From assembly GCA_018433865.1 (NCBI GenBank), contig JAHDQJ010000007.1:106992-170991 (forward strand): a stretch of DNA of 64,000 nt, read 5' to 3'. The notes beneath the pieces are model-generated. The model was not told the origin of the DNA, searched no databases, and saw nothing but the letters and a program-made list of their open reading frames with translations. The stretch is from Spirochaetales bacterium. Its GTDB lineage: Bacteria; Spirochaetota; Spirochaetia; Sphaerochaetales; Sphaerochaetaceae. Below, in pieces: positions 25,198 to 33,417 of this stretch. The translations under genes and the position numbers were made by a program. Each line of letters opens with the position of its first letter. Position 1 is the first letter of the stretch.

Positions 25198-26949
25198 TCA
25201 GCCGTTTCCCCGCAACCTGCCGATGGTCCGTGAGACCTTGTTCCGTTGGATCTTCTTCGTGCTGGTCATGGCCATCGGTTTTTCCACGAGAGTCGTCTTC
25301 GAAACCTTCTTGTAGGCAGTGAGCTTGCGGTTGACCTCGGAGACGACTTTCTCCATGTCCTGGGCAATCTGCTTGCCCTCCATGCCCCGCAGCTTGTAGT
25401 ACTCCTGGTTCGGATACATGACAGCCTCGATACCTTCGGCGCGTGCCGACTTGTTGGCAAGGTATCCCCGGATCATCACCTGCTCGACTTGCGGGTAGAG
25501 CTGGAAAAGATCCTCGATCTCCTCGGGATACACATTCTTTCCCCCTTCGGTGACGATGAGGTTCTTGGCACGTCCTTTCAAATAGAGATACCGTTCCTTG
25601 TCAAGCGAACCCAAGTCACCGGTTTTAAGCCAACCGTCCCGGGTGAACAGGAGCGCCGTATTCTCCGGATCGTTGTAGTACCCCTTGCAGATGTTTGGAC
25701 CTTTCACCTGTACTTCACCGACACCGAACAGATCCGCATCGGCTATCCTCATCTCGACCAGAGGGAACACTTTCCCGACCGATTTGATCTTGAACCGGCT
25801 CACCGGATTGAGCGTCAGTATCGGGGCGGTCTCGGTGAGGCCGTACCCTTGGATGAAATCGAGACCGAGTTGCTGGTACTGCTGGAAAGTCTTGGGTGAG
25901 AGCGGTCCTCCTCCGCAGATACACACCTTGTTGTCGACCATCCCGATTCCGTCGAGCAATTGATGGAACCATCTGCGTCCCGGATTCACCTTGAAGGTCT
26001 TGCGCAGCACGCCGTTTAGCCACATGAGCGTCCTGACCAATGCATGGGCAGCGATTCCCCGCTCACGGACCTTTTTCATCAAGCCGGCAAGCAGTTTGTT
26101 GTAGAGCAACGGGATGGCGAGGAACAGGGTGACGTTACCCATGCGCATCTCGTTGAGCACACGGGATACTACGATTCCCTGTCCGAAGAGCAAATCGCAG
26201 CCGTGCATCAGTGATTCCAGAAATACCGCGGTCATGGTGTAGGAGTGGTGCAACGGAAGCAAGGCATAGAACACATCATGTTCCGTGATCGAGAGGAATT
26301 GGGGGTCTCCCGCCTGATAGACATCGCTGGTGAAATTGGCGTGTGTAAGCACGACCCCCTTCTCATTTCCTGTCGTTCCGCTGGTATAGAGGATCGCGGC
26401 GATATCCTCTCCCGAAGGTAGTTCAAGTTCCTCCAGCGGCACATCGCTCTCCTTGATCGATGCAAACCGGCGGTAGGTATCGTCACCAGCACCATCAAGG
26501 GAGACGATGAGGTCTTGCGTGGCGAGCCACGAACCCTCTTCCAGCCGATCCAGCACATCCCGATCGGCGAAAATTCCCTTCGCCTGGCTGAACGCGCTCA
26601 GTGCATCGACGCGGTCGCTACCCATCTGGTTGTCTAGCGGGACCACGATCGCTCCGCTGAAGATGATGCCGAGATAGCTCATTGCCCAGGCAGGGGAGTT
26701 CTTGCCGTTGAGGATGACACGGTCTCCCTTCACGATCCCGCGGCTGTGCAAGAATGCAGCCATGCCTCCGATCCGACGTGCAATCTGCGCATAGGTGAGG
26801 GAGTGCTTCGCGTTCCCCTCGATCACGGTGAACGCAGGTCTTTCAGTATATCTGCGCAAGGTGATCAGAAACATGTGGCAGATCGACGGCCACTCTCCTT
26901 CGAAGAGAGTCCCCCTATATTCTTCCAGGATATCCCATGCATGACGCAT
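25198..26949 (-). CDS. long-chain acyl-CoA synthetase / AMP-dependent ligase
   Basis: 583 residues from the ATG at 26949, which follows GGGGAGG; a TTG 18 nt upstream is rejected because the ribosome site lies between them. Adenylation motifs: YTSGTTGNEKGVVLTHANF (P-loop-like A3), QGYGLTETAPILTLNP (A5), WLKTGDLG (A7) and a C-terminal GGKNVYPEEIED block. It activates fatty acids with ATP and CoA, or acyl-ACP. The hydrophobic segment near residues 220-290 suggests membrane association. It stands alone and may serve lipid salvage. Confidence 0.87.
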   Translation of the reverse strand: MRHAWDILEEYRGTLFEGEWPSICHMFLITLRRYTERPAFTVIEGNAKHSLTYAQIARRIGGMAAFLHSRGIVKGDRVILNGKNSPAWAMSYLGIIFSGAIVVPLDNQMGSDRVDALSAFSQAKGIFADRDVLDRLEEGSWLATQDLIVSLDGAGDDTYRRFASIKESDVPLEELELPSGEDIAAILYTSGTTGNEKGVVLTHANFTSDVYQAGDPQFLSITEHDVFYALLPLHHSYTMTAVFLESLMHGCDLLFGQGIVVSRVLNEMRMGNVTLFLAIPLLYNKLLAGLMKKVRERGIAAHALVRTLMWLNGVLRKTFKVNPGRRWFHQLLDGIGMVDNKVCICGGGPLSPKTFQQYQQLGLDFIQGYGLTETAPILTLNPVSRFKIKSVGKVFPLVEMRIADADLFGVGEVQVKGPNICKGYYNDPENTALLFTRDGWLKTGDLGSLDKERYLYLKGRAKNLIVTEGGKNVYPEEIEDLFQLYPQVEQVMIRGYLANKSARAEGIEAVMYPNQEYYKLRGMEGKQIAQDMEKVVSEVNRKLTAYKKVSKTTLVEKPMAMTSTKKIQRNKVSRTIGRLRGNG

Positions 26950-27103
26950 CGCCTGTTTCCTCCCCAAGACTGCATATGGTGATTATTCACTATGCGGTAA
27001 AAGTCATTGTGTCTTCATGGTGGAGCATGCGGTGCAAAATGTCAATTGTGTTCGTAGGCTTCGTGAAAATGAGGGTCATGACGTGATAGTTAATCCTGAC
27101 TAC

Positions 27104-27535
27104 TCACAACCACATGGCAATCTGGGGTTTTTCCGTACGGTCCAGCAGGTCTTGGAGCGTAACATGATCGACGACGTCATCGATGGCCTGCTTGAGTTTT
27201 CTCCAGAGCGCGATCGTATCGCATTCCCCCATCCGCGAGCAGGAATCGGCCCCATCGTCGAGGCATTGCACGGGAGAGAGGCTTCCCTCCATCACGCGCA
27301 AGACCATTCCCGCGGTGATCTTTTCCGGTTCTGCCGCGAGCGTGTAGCCGCCTTGCGGGCCGCGGATGCTCTTGACGAATCCCGACCGAACGAGCTGGAT
27401 GATGATTTGCTCGAGATACTTGTGGCTGATCTGCTGTCGACTGGCAATCTCCTTGATGGAAACATATTGGTTCGGATGGCGTGCGAGATCGAGCATCAGT
27501 CTGAGCGCATATCTTCCTTTGGTCGAAATCTTCAT
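27104..27535 (-). CDS. Rrf2-family regulator, IscR-like
   Basis: 143 residues. MKISTKGRYALRLMLDLA at the N-terminus, a winged helix (SIKEIASRQQISHKYLEQII) and the wing RGPQGGYTLA are classical Rrf2. Three cysteines at 91, 99 and 105 are close to the IscR positions 92, 98 and 104, so a [2Fe-2S] cluster is plausible. The ATG follows AGGAGG. No isc or suf genes are nearby, so the regulon is unknown. Confidence 0.88.
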   Translation of the reverse strand: MKISTKGRYALRLMLDLARHPNQYVSIKEIASRQQISHKYLEQIIIQLVRSGFVKSIRGPQGGYTLAAEPEKITAGMVLRVMEGSLSPVQCLDDGADSCSRMGECDTIALWRKLKQAIDDVVDHVTLQDLLDRTEKPQIAMWL

Positions 27536-27557
27536 GACAAGAGCCTCCTCGGTTCCC

Positions 27558-27586
27558 AATATACCTTACTCTACCTATAGGAACAA
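27558..27586 (-). promoter_or_regulatory. promoter of the Rrf2 gene
   Basis: TTGTTC (complement of 27581-27586), 17 bp, TATATT (complement of 27558-27563). The spacer contains the palindrome CCTATAGG, a possible autoregulatory site. Confidence 0.6.
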
Positions 27587-27600
27587 TAGGAGAAAAGGAA

Positions 27601-27620
27601 GGGCGCCTCGGAAGGCGCCC
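27601..27620 (-). terminator. intrinsic terminator after xylA
   Basis: GGGCGCCT-CGGA-AGGCGCCC, a perfect 8-bp stem with a tetraloop, followed on the minus strand by TTCCTTTTC; 21 bp past the xylA stop. Confidence 0.85.
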
Positions 27621-27641
27621 CGGATGAACTGCCGACAGGCT

Positions 27642-28976
27642 TCAACGATCGAAGAGATAGCGATTCACCAGGTTGTTCAGCATCTCCTGCTTTCCGCTGA
27701 TATCATCACACTTCGCCGTCCTACCCATCTGGGCGAGTTGCTCGAGCGTAAGCTTGCCCTCCTCGAATGCCTTGCCGTCACCCGTATCGAATGAGCGGTA
27801 GCGATGTGCACGGAAAGATTCGATCTTGCCATCCCGGAGAATCTTGTCAGCGGTCTCGAGACCGAGTGCGAATGCGTCCATGCCCCCGATGTGAGCGATG
27901 AACAGGTCCTCGAGGTCGGTTGAGTTGCGTCTTCTCTTCGCATCGAAGTTCAATCCGCCCGAGTGCAGCCCCCCATTCTTCAGGATGATGAGCATCGCTT
28001 CGGTTGTCTCATAGACGTTCGTCGGGAACTCATCGGTGTCCCATCCGTTCTGGGCATCACCCTGGTTGGCATCGACGCTTCCGAGCATGCCATGGTCTAC
28101 GCAGACCTGCAAGTCGTGGGCGAAGGAGTGTCCTGCGAGGGTGGCGTGGTTGTTTTCGATATTGCACTTGAAATCGCCTTCGAGTCCCTGGTCCTTGATG
28201 AAGGCGATCGCGGTCGCCGCATCATAGTCATACTGATGCTTCGAAGGTTCCATCGGTTTCGGTTCGATGTAGAACGTTCCGTCGAACCCGATCTTCCTTC
28301 CGTAGTCGCGTGCCATCCTAAAGAACGTTCCGAGGTGATCCTGCTCCCGCTTGGTATCGGTATTCCAGAGCGTCATGTATCCTTCCCTGCCACCCCAGAA
28401 GGTGTACCCGAGTCCGCCGAGCATCACGTTGACGTCGAGACTGGTCTTGACCTGCAACGCAGCCCTCCCGACCACCGGGAAATCGGGGTTGGATGCAGCT
28501 CCGTTCATGTAGCGGGGGTGACTGAAGAGGTTGCTGGTGTTCCACAGCAACCGCACGCCGGTCTTGTCCTGCAGTTCCTTCAGGTACGCGGCCACCTCGA
28601 GATAGTTCTGCTCATACTCGGCCGCCGTATTTCCTTCGGGCGATGCATCGATGTCGTGGAAGGCATAGAATGGCGCACCGATCTTGGTGATGAACTCGAA
28701 TGCTGCCTCGGCCTTGTTCTTCGCGGCCTGCATCGGATCCGCATCCTTCCAGGGAAACACCATGGTCGCTTTCCCGAACGGATCGTTTCCGTCTGCGCAG
28801 AAGGAATGCCAGTAGGCAATCGAGAAGCGCAGGTGCTCCTCCATGGTCTTGCCTGCAACGACCTTCTTCGGATCATAGAACTTGAATGCGAGCGGATTGT
28901 CCGACTTCGGCCCTTCATATGCAATCTTTCCGATACCCTTGAAATATTCACGGTTCCCGATAAAAACGTTACTCAT
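27642..28976 (-). CDS. xylA: D-xylose isomerase
   Basis: 444 residues, class II length. [42 protein letters not shown] and [17 protein letters not shown] contain the catalytic His and the metal-binding Glu and Asp residues. It converts D-xylose to D-xylulose (and glucose to fructose). The start follows GAGGAGG. It is the second gene of xylBA, 33 bp after xylB, and ends in a strong terminator. Confidence 0.97.
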   Translation of the reverse strand: MSNVFIGNREYFKGIGKIAYEGPKSDNPLAFKFYDPKKVVAGKTMEEHLRFSIAYWHSFCADGNDPFGKATMVFPWKDADPMQAAKNKAEAAFEFITKIGAPFYAFHDIDASPEGNTAAEYEQNYLEVAAYLKELQDKTGVRLLWNTSNLFSHPRYMNGAASNPDFPVVGRAALQVKTSLDVNVMLGGLGYTFWGGREGYMTLWNTDTKREQDHLGTFFRMARDYGRKIGFDGTFYIEPKPMEPSKHQYDYDAATAIAFIKDQGLEGDFKCNIENNHATLAGHSFAHDLQVCVDHGMLGSVDANQGDAQNGWDTDEFPTNVYETTEAMLIILKNGGLHSGGLNFDAKRRRNSTDLEDLFIAHIGGMDAFALGLETADKILRDGKIESFRAHRYRSFDTGDGKAFEEGKLTLEQLAQMGRTAKCDDISGKQEMLNNLVNRYLFDR

Positions 28977-29009
28977 CTGTTCCTCCTCATGGAATCAGGT
29001 TCATCCGTC

Positions 29010-30503
29010 TCAACCGAAGATCGGTTTCACGGCGGATACATACAACATATAATTTTCATATGCTTTCGCATATCTAGTCACATTGGCCGGTATGGGGACG
29101 CACGAGGCCTCTTGCTCCAGTACCACGTGATCGGCAACGATCCCGGAGATGCCGGTATCCTTTCCTCCTGCGTGCTCGAGAGCCCAGAAAGCCTGCAGGG
29201 CGGCACCGAAGGCAGCCGCTTCCGGCACGGCCGGGACGACTACGGGCAGATTGCAGATGTCGGCGACCATCTGGCGCCATACGGATGACTTCGCGCCACC
29301 TCCGATCAACCTGATCTCCTTGGCCCGGTACCCGAGATCCTTGAATGCATCAAGTCCCAGTCGCAATCCGAATATGGCCGATTCGAGCGCGGCGCGGTTG
29401 ATGTTCCGGACTTTCATGTTATGCAAATCGAAGCCCATCAGGCACGCCTTTCCCCGCGGATAGTTCGGAGTACGTTCGCCCGTGAAGTAGGGAAGCATGA
29501 CGACCCCCTCACAGCCGATGGGAGCCTCGTTCGCGATCGCATCGAATTGCGTCACCCCCTGGTCAAACAGTTTTCGTGTGACCTCGCTCGCGACCGTGCA
29601 GTTCATCGTGCAAAGCAGCGGCAACCAGGCTCCGGTGGAGGAACAGAACGCAGCGAGCAATCCTTGGGGATCGATCACGGGTGTGTCGGAAGCTCCGTAG
29701 ATGGTTCCCGAGGTGCCGAGACTCATCGTGAGCGTACCGTCGGTGACGGTTCCCGTGCCGATGGCCCCCATCATGTTGTCTCCTCCGCCCGAGGAAACCG
29801 GGATTCCTTCGACGAGTCCGAGCAGGGTTGCTGCCTTCGCGGTGAGATTGCCTGCCACCTGATGCGCTTCGATCAGACGGGGAAGCACCTCGCTCAAGTC
29901 ACGTTTCGCATCGATGCAACGCAGCAGTCTCCTTGACCACGTACGACTCTTGATATCCAGAAGTGCTGTTCCGGAGGCATCTCCATATTCCATCACCGCA
30001 TTCCCGGTAAGCCAGAAATTGATGTAATCATGGGGAAGCAGGATGTGGGCCATCTTCCCGTACTTGTCGGGGTGGTACTTCTTGAACCACAGGATCTTGG
30101 AAGCCGTGTATCCCGGAAGGATCAGGTTCCCTTCTCCTGCGAGCAGCTGTGCATCTCCCCCTGCGCACGAGGAAATCTGTGCGCACTCTGCAGCGGTGGA
30201 GACGTCATTCCAGAGTTTCACTGCATGCAACACCTCTCCCGAAGCATCCACCGGAACGAAACCATGCTGCTGCCCCGATACGCCGACGGCCTCGATGGAA
30301 CGGCGGATGATCGGATCGATCGAGGCGAAACAGCTGATCATCGCACCAATCCACCATGATGCCTCTTGTTCTCGCGAACCGTCTTCCCGCGAGATGAGCT
30401 CATGCGGAGACTGGCTCGTGGCGAGGATTTTCCTTGCCTCAGTGTCATAGCACAGTACCTTGGTGCTTTGTGTCCCAACGTCAATTCCTGCAACGATTGC
30501 CAT
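29010..30503 (-). CDS. xylB: xylulokinase
   Basis: 497 residues, FGGY kinase family. AGIDVGTQSTKVLCYD is the N-terminal phosphate-binding loop; WWIGAM, GVSGQQHGFVPVD, SSGGGDNMMGAIGTG and LIGGGAKSSVWRQM are typical XylB blocks. It phosphorylates D-xylulose to xylulose-5-P. Start after GAGGAG. It precedes xylA, and a divergent AraC regulator lies upstream. No xylose transporter gene is present. Confidence 0.94.
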   Translation of the reverse strand: MAIVAGIDVGTQSTKVLCYDTEARKILATSQSPHELISREDGSREQEASWWIGAMISCFASIDPIIRRSIEAVGVSGQQHGFVPVDASGEVLHAVKLWNDVSTAAECAQISSCAGGDAQLLAGEGNLILPGYTASKILWFKKYHPDKYGKMAHILLPHDYINFWLTGNAVMEYGDASGTALLDIKSRTWSRRLLRCIDAKRDLSEVLPRLIEAHQVAGNLTAKAATLLGLVEGIPVSSGGGDNMMGAIGTGTVTDGTLTMSLGTSGTIYGASDTPVIDPQGLLAAFCSSTGAWLPLLCTMNCTVASEVTRKLFDQGVTQFDAIANEAPIGCEGVVMLPYFTGERTPNYPRGKACLMGFDLHNMKVRNINRAALESAIFGLRLGLDAFKDLGYRAKEIRLIGGGAKSSVWRQMVADICNLPVVVPAVPEAAAFGAALQAFWALEHAGGKDTGISGIVADHVVLEQEASCVPIPANVTRYAKAYENYMLYVSAVKPIFG

Positions 30504-30518
30504 GGCATCTCCTCATCA

Positions 30519-30568
30519 ATCATATTCTACTTGATATGATAACTATCGTATGGACAACACTTCATATT
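30519..30568. promoter_or_regulatory. likely AraC-type operator region of the xyl divergon
   Basis: A palindrome ATCATAT-N8-ATATGAT (30519-30540) lies 16 bp before xylB. The element TCATATT occurs in direct orientation at 30520-30526 and 30562-30568, 42 bp apart (four helical turns), as expected for AraC-family contacts. Confidence 0.5.
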
Positions 30569-30571
30569 GAA

Positions 30572-30601
30572 TAGACAAAATTGCGTAGGCATGTATATAA
30601 T
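30572..30601 (+). promoter_or_regulatory. promoter of the AraC-type regulator, leaderless geometry
   Basis: TAGACA (30572-30577), 18 bp, TATAAT (30596-30601), then 6 nt to the ATG at 30608. There is no ribosome site. Confidence 0.6.
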
Positions 30602-30607
30602 TGACCT

Positions 30608-31429
30608 ATGGAAATTCTGGACGCTGTTTTCGTATACCAGATGCGGACCAAAAGCGAGTTGCGATGGCATGGCCGTACACACGCTCATGGCGAGCGTGAG
30701 TTCGAGATTCACTATTTCCTCGGGGGAGATGGCGAGTTCATCAATGGCAAGACTTCGTATCTGATCAATCCCGGCGTGCTATTCATCTCCACGCCGCATA
30801 CCGTCCATACCATCAAGGCCCGGGCGCATGATCCGGTGACCTACTACGCGATCCTCTTCCGCTTGGAAGATCAGGAGCGGGACCTCTGGGAACTGCTTGC
30901 CGAACAGGAGAAAAACAGCCCATTCCATATCGGGACCAACTACCGCTTCTTTTTCGAGGAGGTGAAGGAGAAAGGCCTCTCCCAACTGCTTCACCGACGT
31001 CAATCGGCGAGCCACCAAGTCTGTTCCCTGCTGTATCTGTTGTGCGATGGCACAGAGTCGCTCGGAAATGACAGTGAGAGCAGACACCTTGAGCGTGCAC
31101 TGCGGATCATGCAGCAGAAGGTCATGGGAAACCTGACGCTGGGGGATCTTGCGCATGAACTGAACCTCACCGAATCTTATTTCATCAGGCTCTTCTCGAA
31201 GCGGATGCGCCAAACCCCGATGAAGTATTACATGAAGCTGAAAATAGAGGCTGCGAGTGCGCTTCTGACCTGTACCGACCTCTCGGTGAAGGAGGTCTCT
31301 GCGAAGCTGGGATTCTCCAGTGAATTCCACTTCAGCAAGCAGTTCAAGCTGAAGACGGGACTCGCTCCTACCTCATACCGTCGCAACTATCTGCAGATGC
31401 TCGGTTCCGTATCTTCAGAACAAGAGTAG
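30608..31429 (+). CDS. AraC-family transcriptional regulator of xylose genes
   Basis: 273 residues. The N-terminal cupin (HAHGEREFEIHYFLGGDGEF, NPGVLFISTPHTVHTI) is a sugar-binding AraC domain. The C-terminal double helix-turn-helix (LTLGDLAHELNLTESYFIRLFSKRM and VKEVSAKLGFSSEFHFSKQFK) is canonical. Divergence from xylBA makes it the probable regulator responding to xylose. The start codon has no Shine-Dalgarno site and lies seven bases after a TATAAT box. Its 3' end overlaps lrgB on the other strand by 15 bp. Confidence 0.88.
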   Translation: MEILDAVFVYQMRTKSELRWHGRTHAHGEREFEIHYFLGGDGEFINGKTSYLINPGVLFISTPHTVHTIKARAHDPVTYYAILFRLEDQERDLWELLAEQEKNSPFHIGTNYRFFFEEVKEKGLSQLLHRRQSASHQVCSLLYLLCDGTESLGNDSESRHLERALRIMQQKVMGNLTLGDLAHELNLTESYFIRLFSKRMRQTPMKYYMKLKIEAASALLTCTDLSVKEVSAKLGFSSEFHFSKQFKLKTGLAPTSYRRNYLQMLGSVSSEQE

Positions 31430-32095
31430 CGACACGATCACGGTAGCACAACCTGTGATGAAGATCGCGATGCCGCTCATCGCTCCCTGCGTCTGACCGA
31501 GCTCGAGAGCCTTCGTGGTCCCGATCACGTGGCTGGAGGTACCGAGCGCAACCCCTTGCACGATGGGATCGGTGATTCCGAACAGACGGATGAGAAAGGG
31601 CGCCCCGAGCACTACCGAGATTCCCGTCACCATGACGGCAACCACGGTCAACGACGGTTCTCCGCCGAACAGTCCGGCCAGTTCCAATGCGATCGCGGTC
31701 GTCACCGATTTGGGCAACAAAGAGTTGGTAAGGATCTCGGGCAGGCCCACGAGCCGGCTAAGAACACGGACCGAAAGGATCGAGACGGTCGCACCGACCG
31801 TACACCCGATGGCGATGGGAATGAAATGACGCTTCAGGAGATCCATGCGCGAGTACACCGAAACCGCGATGCAGGTGGTCGCGGGGAAGATCAGCATCAC
31901 CAGGAAATCACCTCCCACCGCATATGCTGCCAGGGGGATGCCGGTCAGCTTGAGGAATGCGATGCAGAGGATCGAGGCGACGACCATCGGATTCGCCAGG
32001 GGAGAATGGACCTTCCGTGAGACGAAGAGCCCGATGGCATAGGTGCAGAGTGTCAGTGCGATGCCGAACATCGGAGCGTGCAGCAGCTCATTCAT
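31415..32095 (-). CDS. lrgB: LrgB/CidB/PftB-family membrane protein
   Basis: 226 residues with six or seven helices. SLLPKSVTTAIALELAGLFGG and GTSSHVIGTTKALELG are the LrgB signatures. LrgAB was first described as a murein hydrolase or holin-like regulator; in Bacillus (PftAB) and Streptococcus mutans it mediates pyruvate uptake. The ATG overlaps the lrgA stop (ATGA). Location beside a DeoR regulator and pyruvate dehydrogenase genes favours pyruvate transport here. Confidence 0.9.
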   Translation of the reverse strand: MNELLHAPMFGIALTLCTYAIGLFVSRKVHSPLANPMVVASILCIAFLKLTGIPLAAYAVGGDFLVMLIFPATTCIAVSVYSRMDLLKRHFIPIAIGCTVGATVSILSVRVLSRLVGLPEILTNSLLPKSVTTAIALELAGLFGGEPSLTVVAVMVTGISVVLGAPFLIRLFGITDPIVQGVALGTSSHVIGTTKALELGQTQGAMSGIAIFITGCATVIVSLLLF

Positions 32096-32463
32096 GACTT
32101 GTCTCCCGATGATCGGTGCAAGAGACGGAGCGTGAGCTTCACCGATGCTGCCGTGGCGAGGAAAGTCAGGAATGCACTTGCAATACAGATCCAGATGAAA
32201 TGGAACAACGATCGGCCGTCCAACATCCCGACTTTCTCGATCAGCGTCACCGTCGGTACGATGAAAAAGGCTGCCATGTAAGTCAAGAAGAATTGCGCGC
32301 TTTCCCGGACATGCTCGGTCTTGACGATCCTGAGCGTCATCATAAGAAAGAGGAGCAACATCCCCATGATGCTTCCGGGAAAGGGGAATGGAAGCAGTCC
32401 TGCGAAGAACGTCCCTGCAAATCCAACCGTGGCGATGATCGTCAGCTGACCGATGATGCGCAT
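32092..32463 (-). CDS. lrgA: LrgA/CidA/PftA-family membrane protein
   Basis: 123 residues, four helices. LLPFPFPGSIMGMLLLFLMM is the family motif, followed by FFIVPTVTLIEK. It forms a complex with LrgB. Two adjacent ATGs (32466 and 32463) follow GGAGG; the second has the better spacing (5 nt). The gene diverges from the DeoR regulator, sharing a 174-bp control region with a tandem TACTGTA repeat at 32498-32511. Confidence 0.88.
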   Translation of the reverse strand: MRIIGQLTIIATVGFAGTFFAGLLPFPFPGSIMGMLLLFLMMTLRIVKTEHVRESAQFFLTYMAAFFIVPTVTLIEKVGMLDGRSLFHFIWICIASAFLTFLATAASVKLTLRLLHRSSGDKS

Positions 32464-32497
32464 CATGTCCTCCAGATTCCCTGTGACTTTGAGAGGC

Positions 32498-32511
32498 TAC
32501 TGTATACTGTA
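32498..32511. promoter_or_regulatory. tandem TACTGTA repeat between lrgA and the DeoR gene
   Basis: Two directly abutting TACTGTA heptamers 34 bp upstream of lrgA. A TTGAAA on the minus strand, 15 bp from TATACA inside the repeat, may be the lrgA promoter. The repeat is a candidate binding site for the divergent DeoR protein. Confidence 0.4.
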
Positions 32512-32570
32512 GGACATCACTTTTCAAGAGTCGGTTTCGCAGGGGGTACGATAAAATTTCGGATATGGTA

Positions 32571-32599
32571 TTGCAATGGAAAGTAAAACGTAATAGAAT
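32571..32599 (+). promoter_or_regulatory. promoter of the DeoR-PDH operon
   Basis: TTGCAA (32571-32576), 17 bp, TAGAAT (32594-32599), giving a leader of about 32 nt before the GTG start. Confidence 0.55.
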
Positions 32600-32637
32600 C
32601 GAAAGCAAATGGAAGAATTATTGAAGGTGGTTCAGAG

Positions 32638-33390
32638 GTGGTCGGACTGACGGAACGGGAAGAGAGGATCGTGGGATTGCTCCAGGCTGGCGGAGAATTG
32701 TCCGTGGCCTCGTTGAGCGATACGCTAGGGGTATCCTCGGTAACCATCCGATCGGACCTGAAAGCCTTGGAGTCGAAGGGCATCATTCTCAGGACCCGCG
32801 GAGCTGCCATGAGTGCCTACCATCCGTTGCTCATGGAAAAGCAAGGCAGCAACGTAGAGCAAAAAGAGTCCATTGCCAAGGCAGCGGCCTCGCTCGTACA
32901 CGATGGGGATCGCATCATGATCACCAACGGAACTACCAGTGCGCTCATCGGCCGTTATCTTCTCGGCAAGCGGGACATCCAGATCGTTTCCAATTCCACG
33001 CTGCTGTTCCCCTTCGCCCGAGTGAATCCGAACATTTCCCTCACGATGGTCGGCGGAGAGTTCCGGCCTTCCGCGGAAGCGCTCGTCGGACCCGCAGCGC
33101 TCCGCCAGCTTCAGGAGTACCATGTCGCCTTCACATTCACCGGGACCGACGGGTTCACGAAGGAACATGGACTGACCACCCACTTGATGGAGAATGCCGA
33201 GATCGTGCGCCAGATGTGCCGCCAAGCGGCCAAAAGGGTCCTGGTCGTCGATTCCTCGAAGTACGGGAGGCAGGGATTCGTGAAGATATTCGGCCTTTCC
33301 GAGATAGATATCCTGATTACTGACAAGGGTCTGCCCCGCGACGCCATCGATGACATCGGTGCGATGGGGATAGACGTCATGATTGTATGA
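32638..33390 (+). CDS. DeoR/GlpR-family transcriptional repressor
   Basis: 250 residues from a GTG start after AAGGTGG. The winged helix LTEREERIVGLLQAGGELSVASLSDTLGVSSVTIRSDL, in part, is the DeoR DNA-binding domain. ITNGTTSALIGRYL and SNSTLLFPFA are the sugar-phosphate sensor domain. It precedes the pyruvate dehydrogenase E2 gene by 27 bp on the same strand and diverges from lrgAB. It may therefore coordinate both in response to a phosphorylated intermediate. A DeoR regulator in a PDH operon is unusual. Confidence 0.9.
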   Translation: MVGLTEREERIVGLLQAGGELSVASLSDTLGVSSVTIRSDLKALESKGIILRTRGAAMSAYHPLLMEKQGSNVEQKESIAKAAASLVHDGDRIMITNGTTSALIGRYLLGKRDIQIVSNSTLLFPFARVNPNISLTMVGGEFRPSAEALVGPAALRQLQEYHVAFTFTGTDGFTKEHGLTTHLMENAEIVRQMCRQAAKRVLVVDSSKYGRQGFVKIFGLSEIDILITDKGLPRDAIDDIGAMGIDVMIV

Positions 33391-33417
33391 GCGTGCGTGA
33401 CATGCATAGGAGAACGT

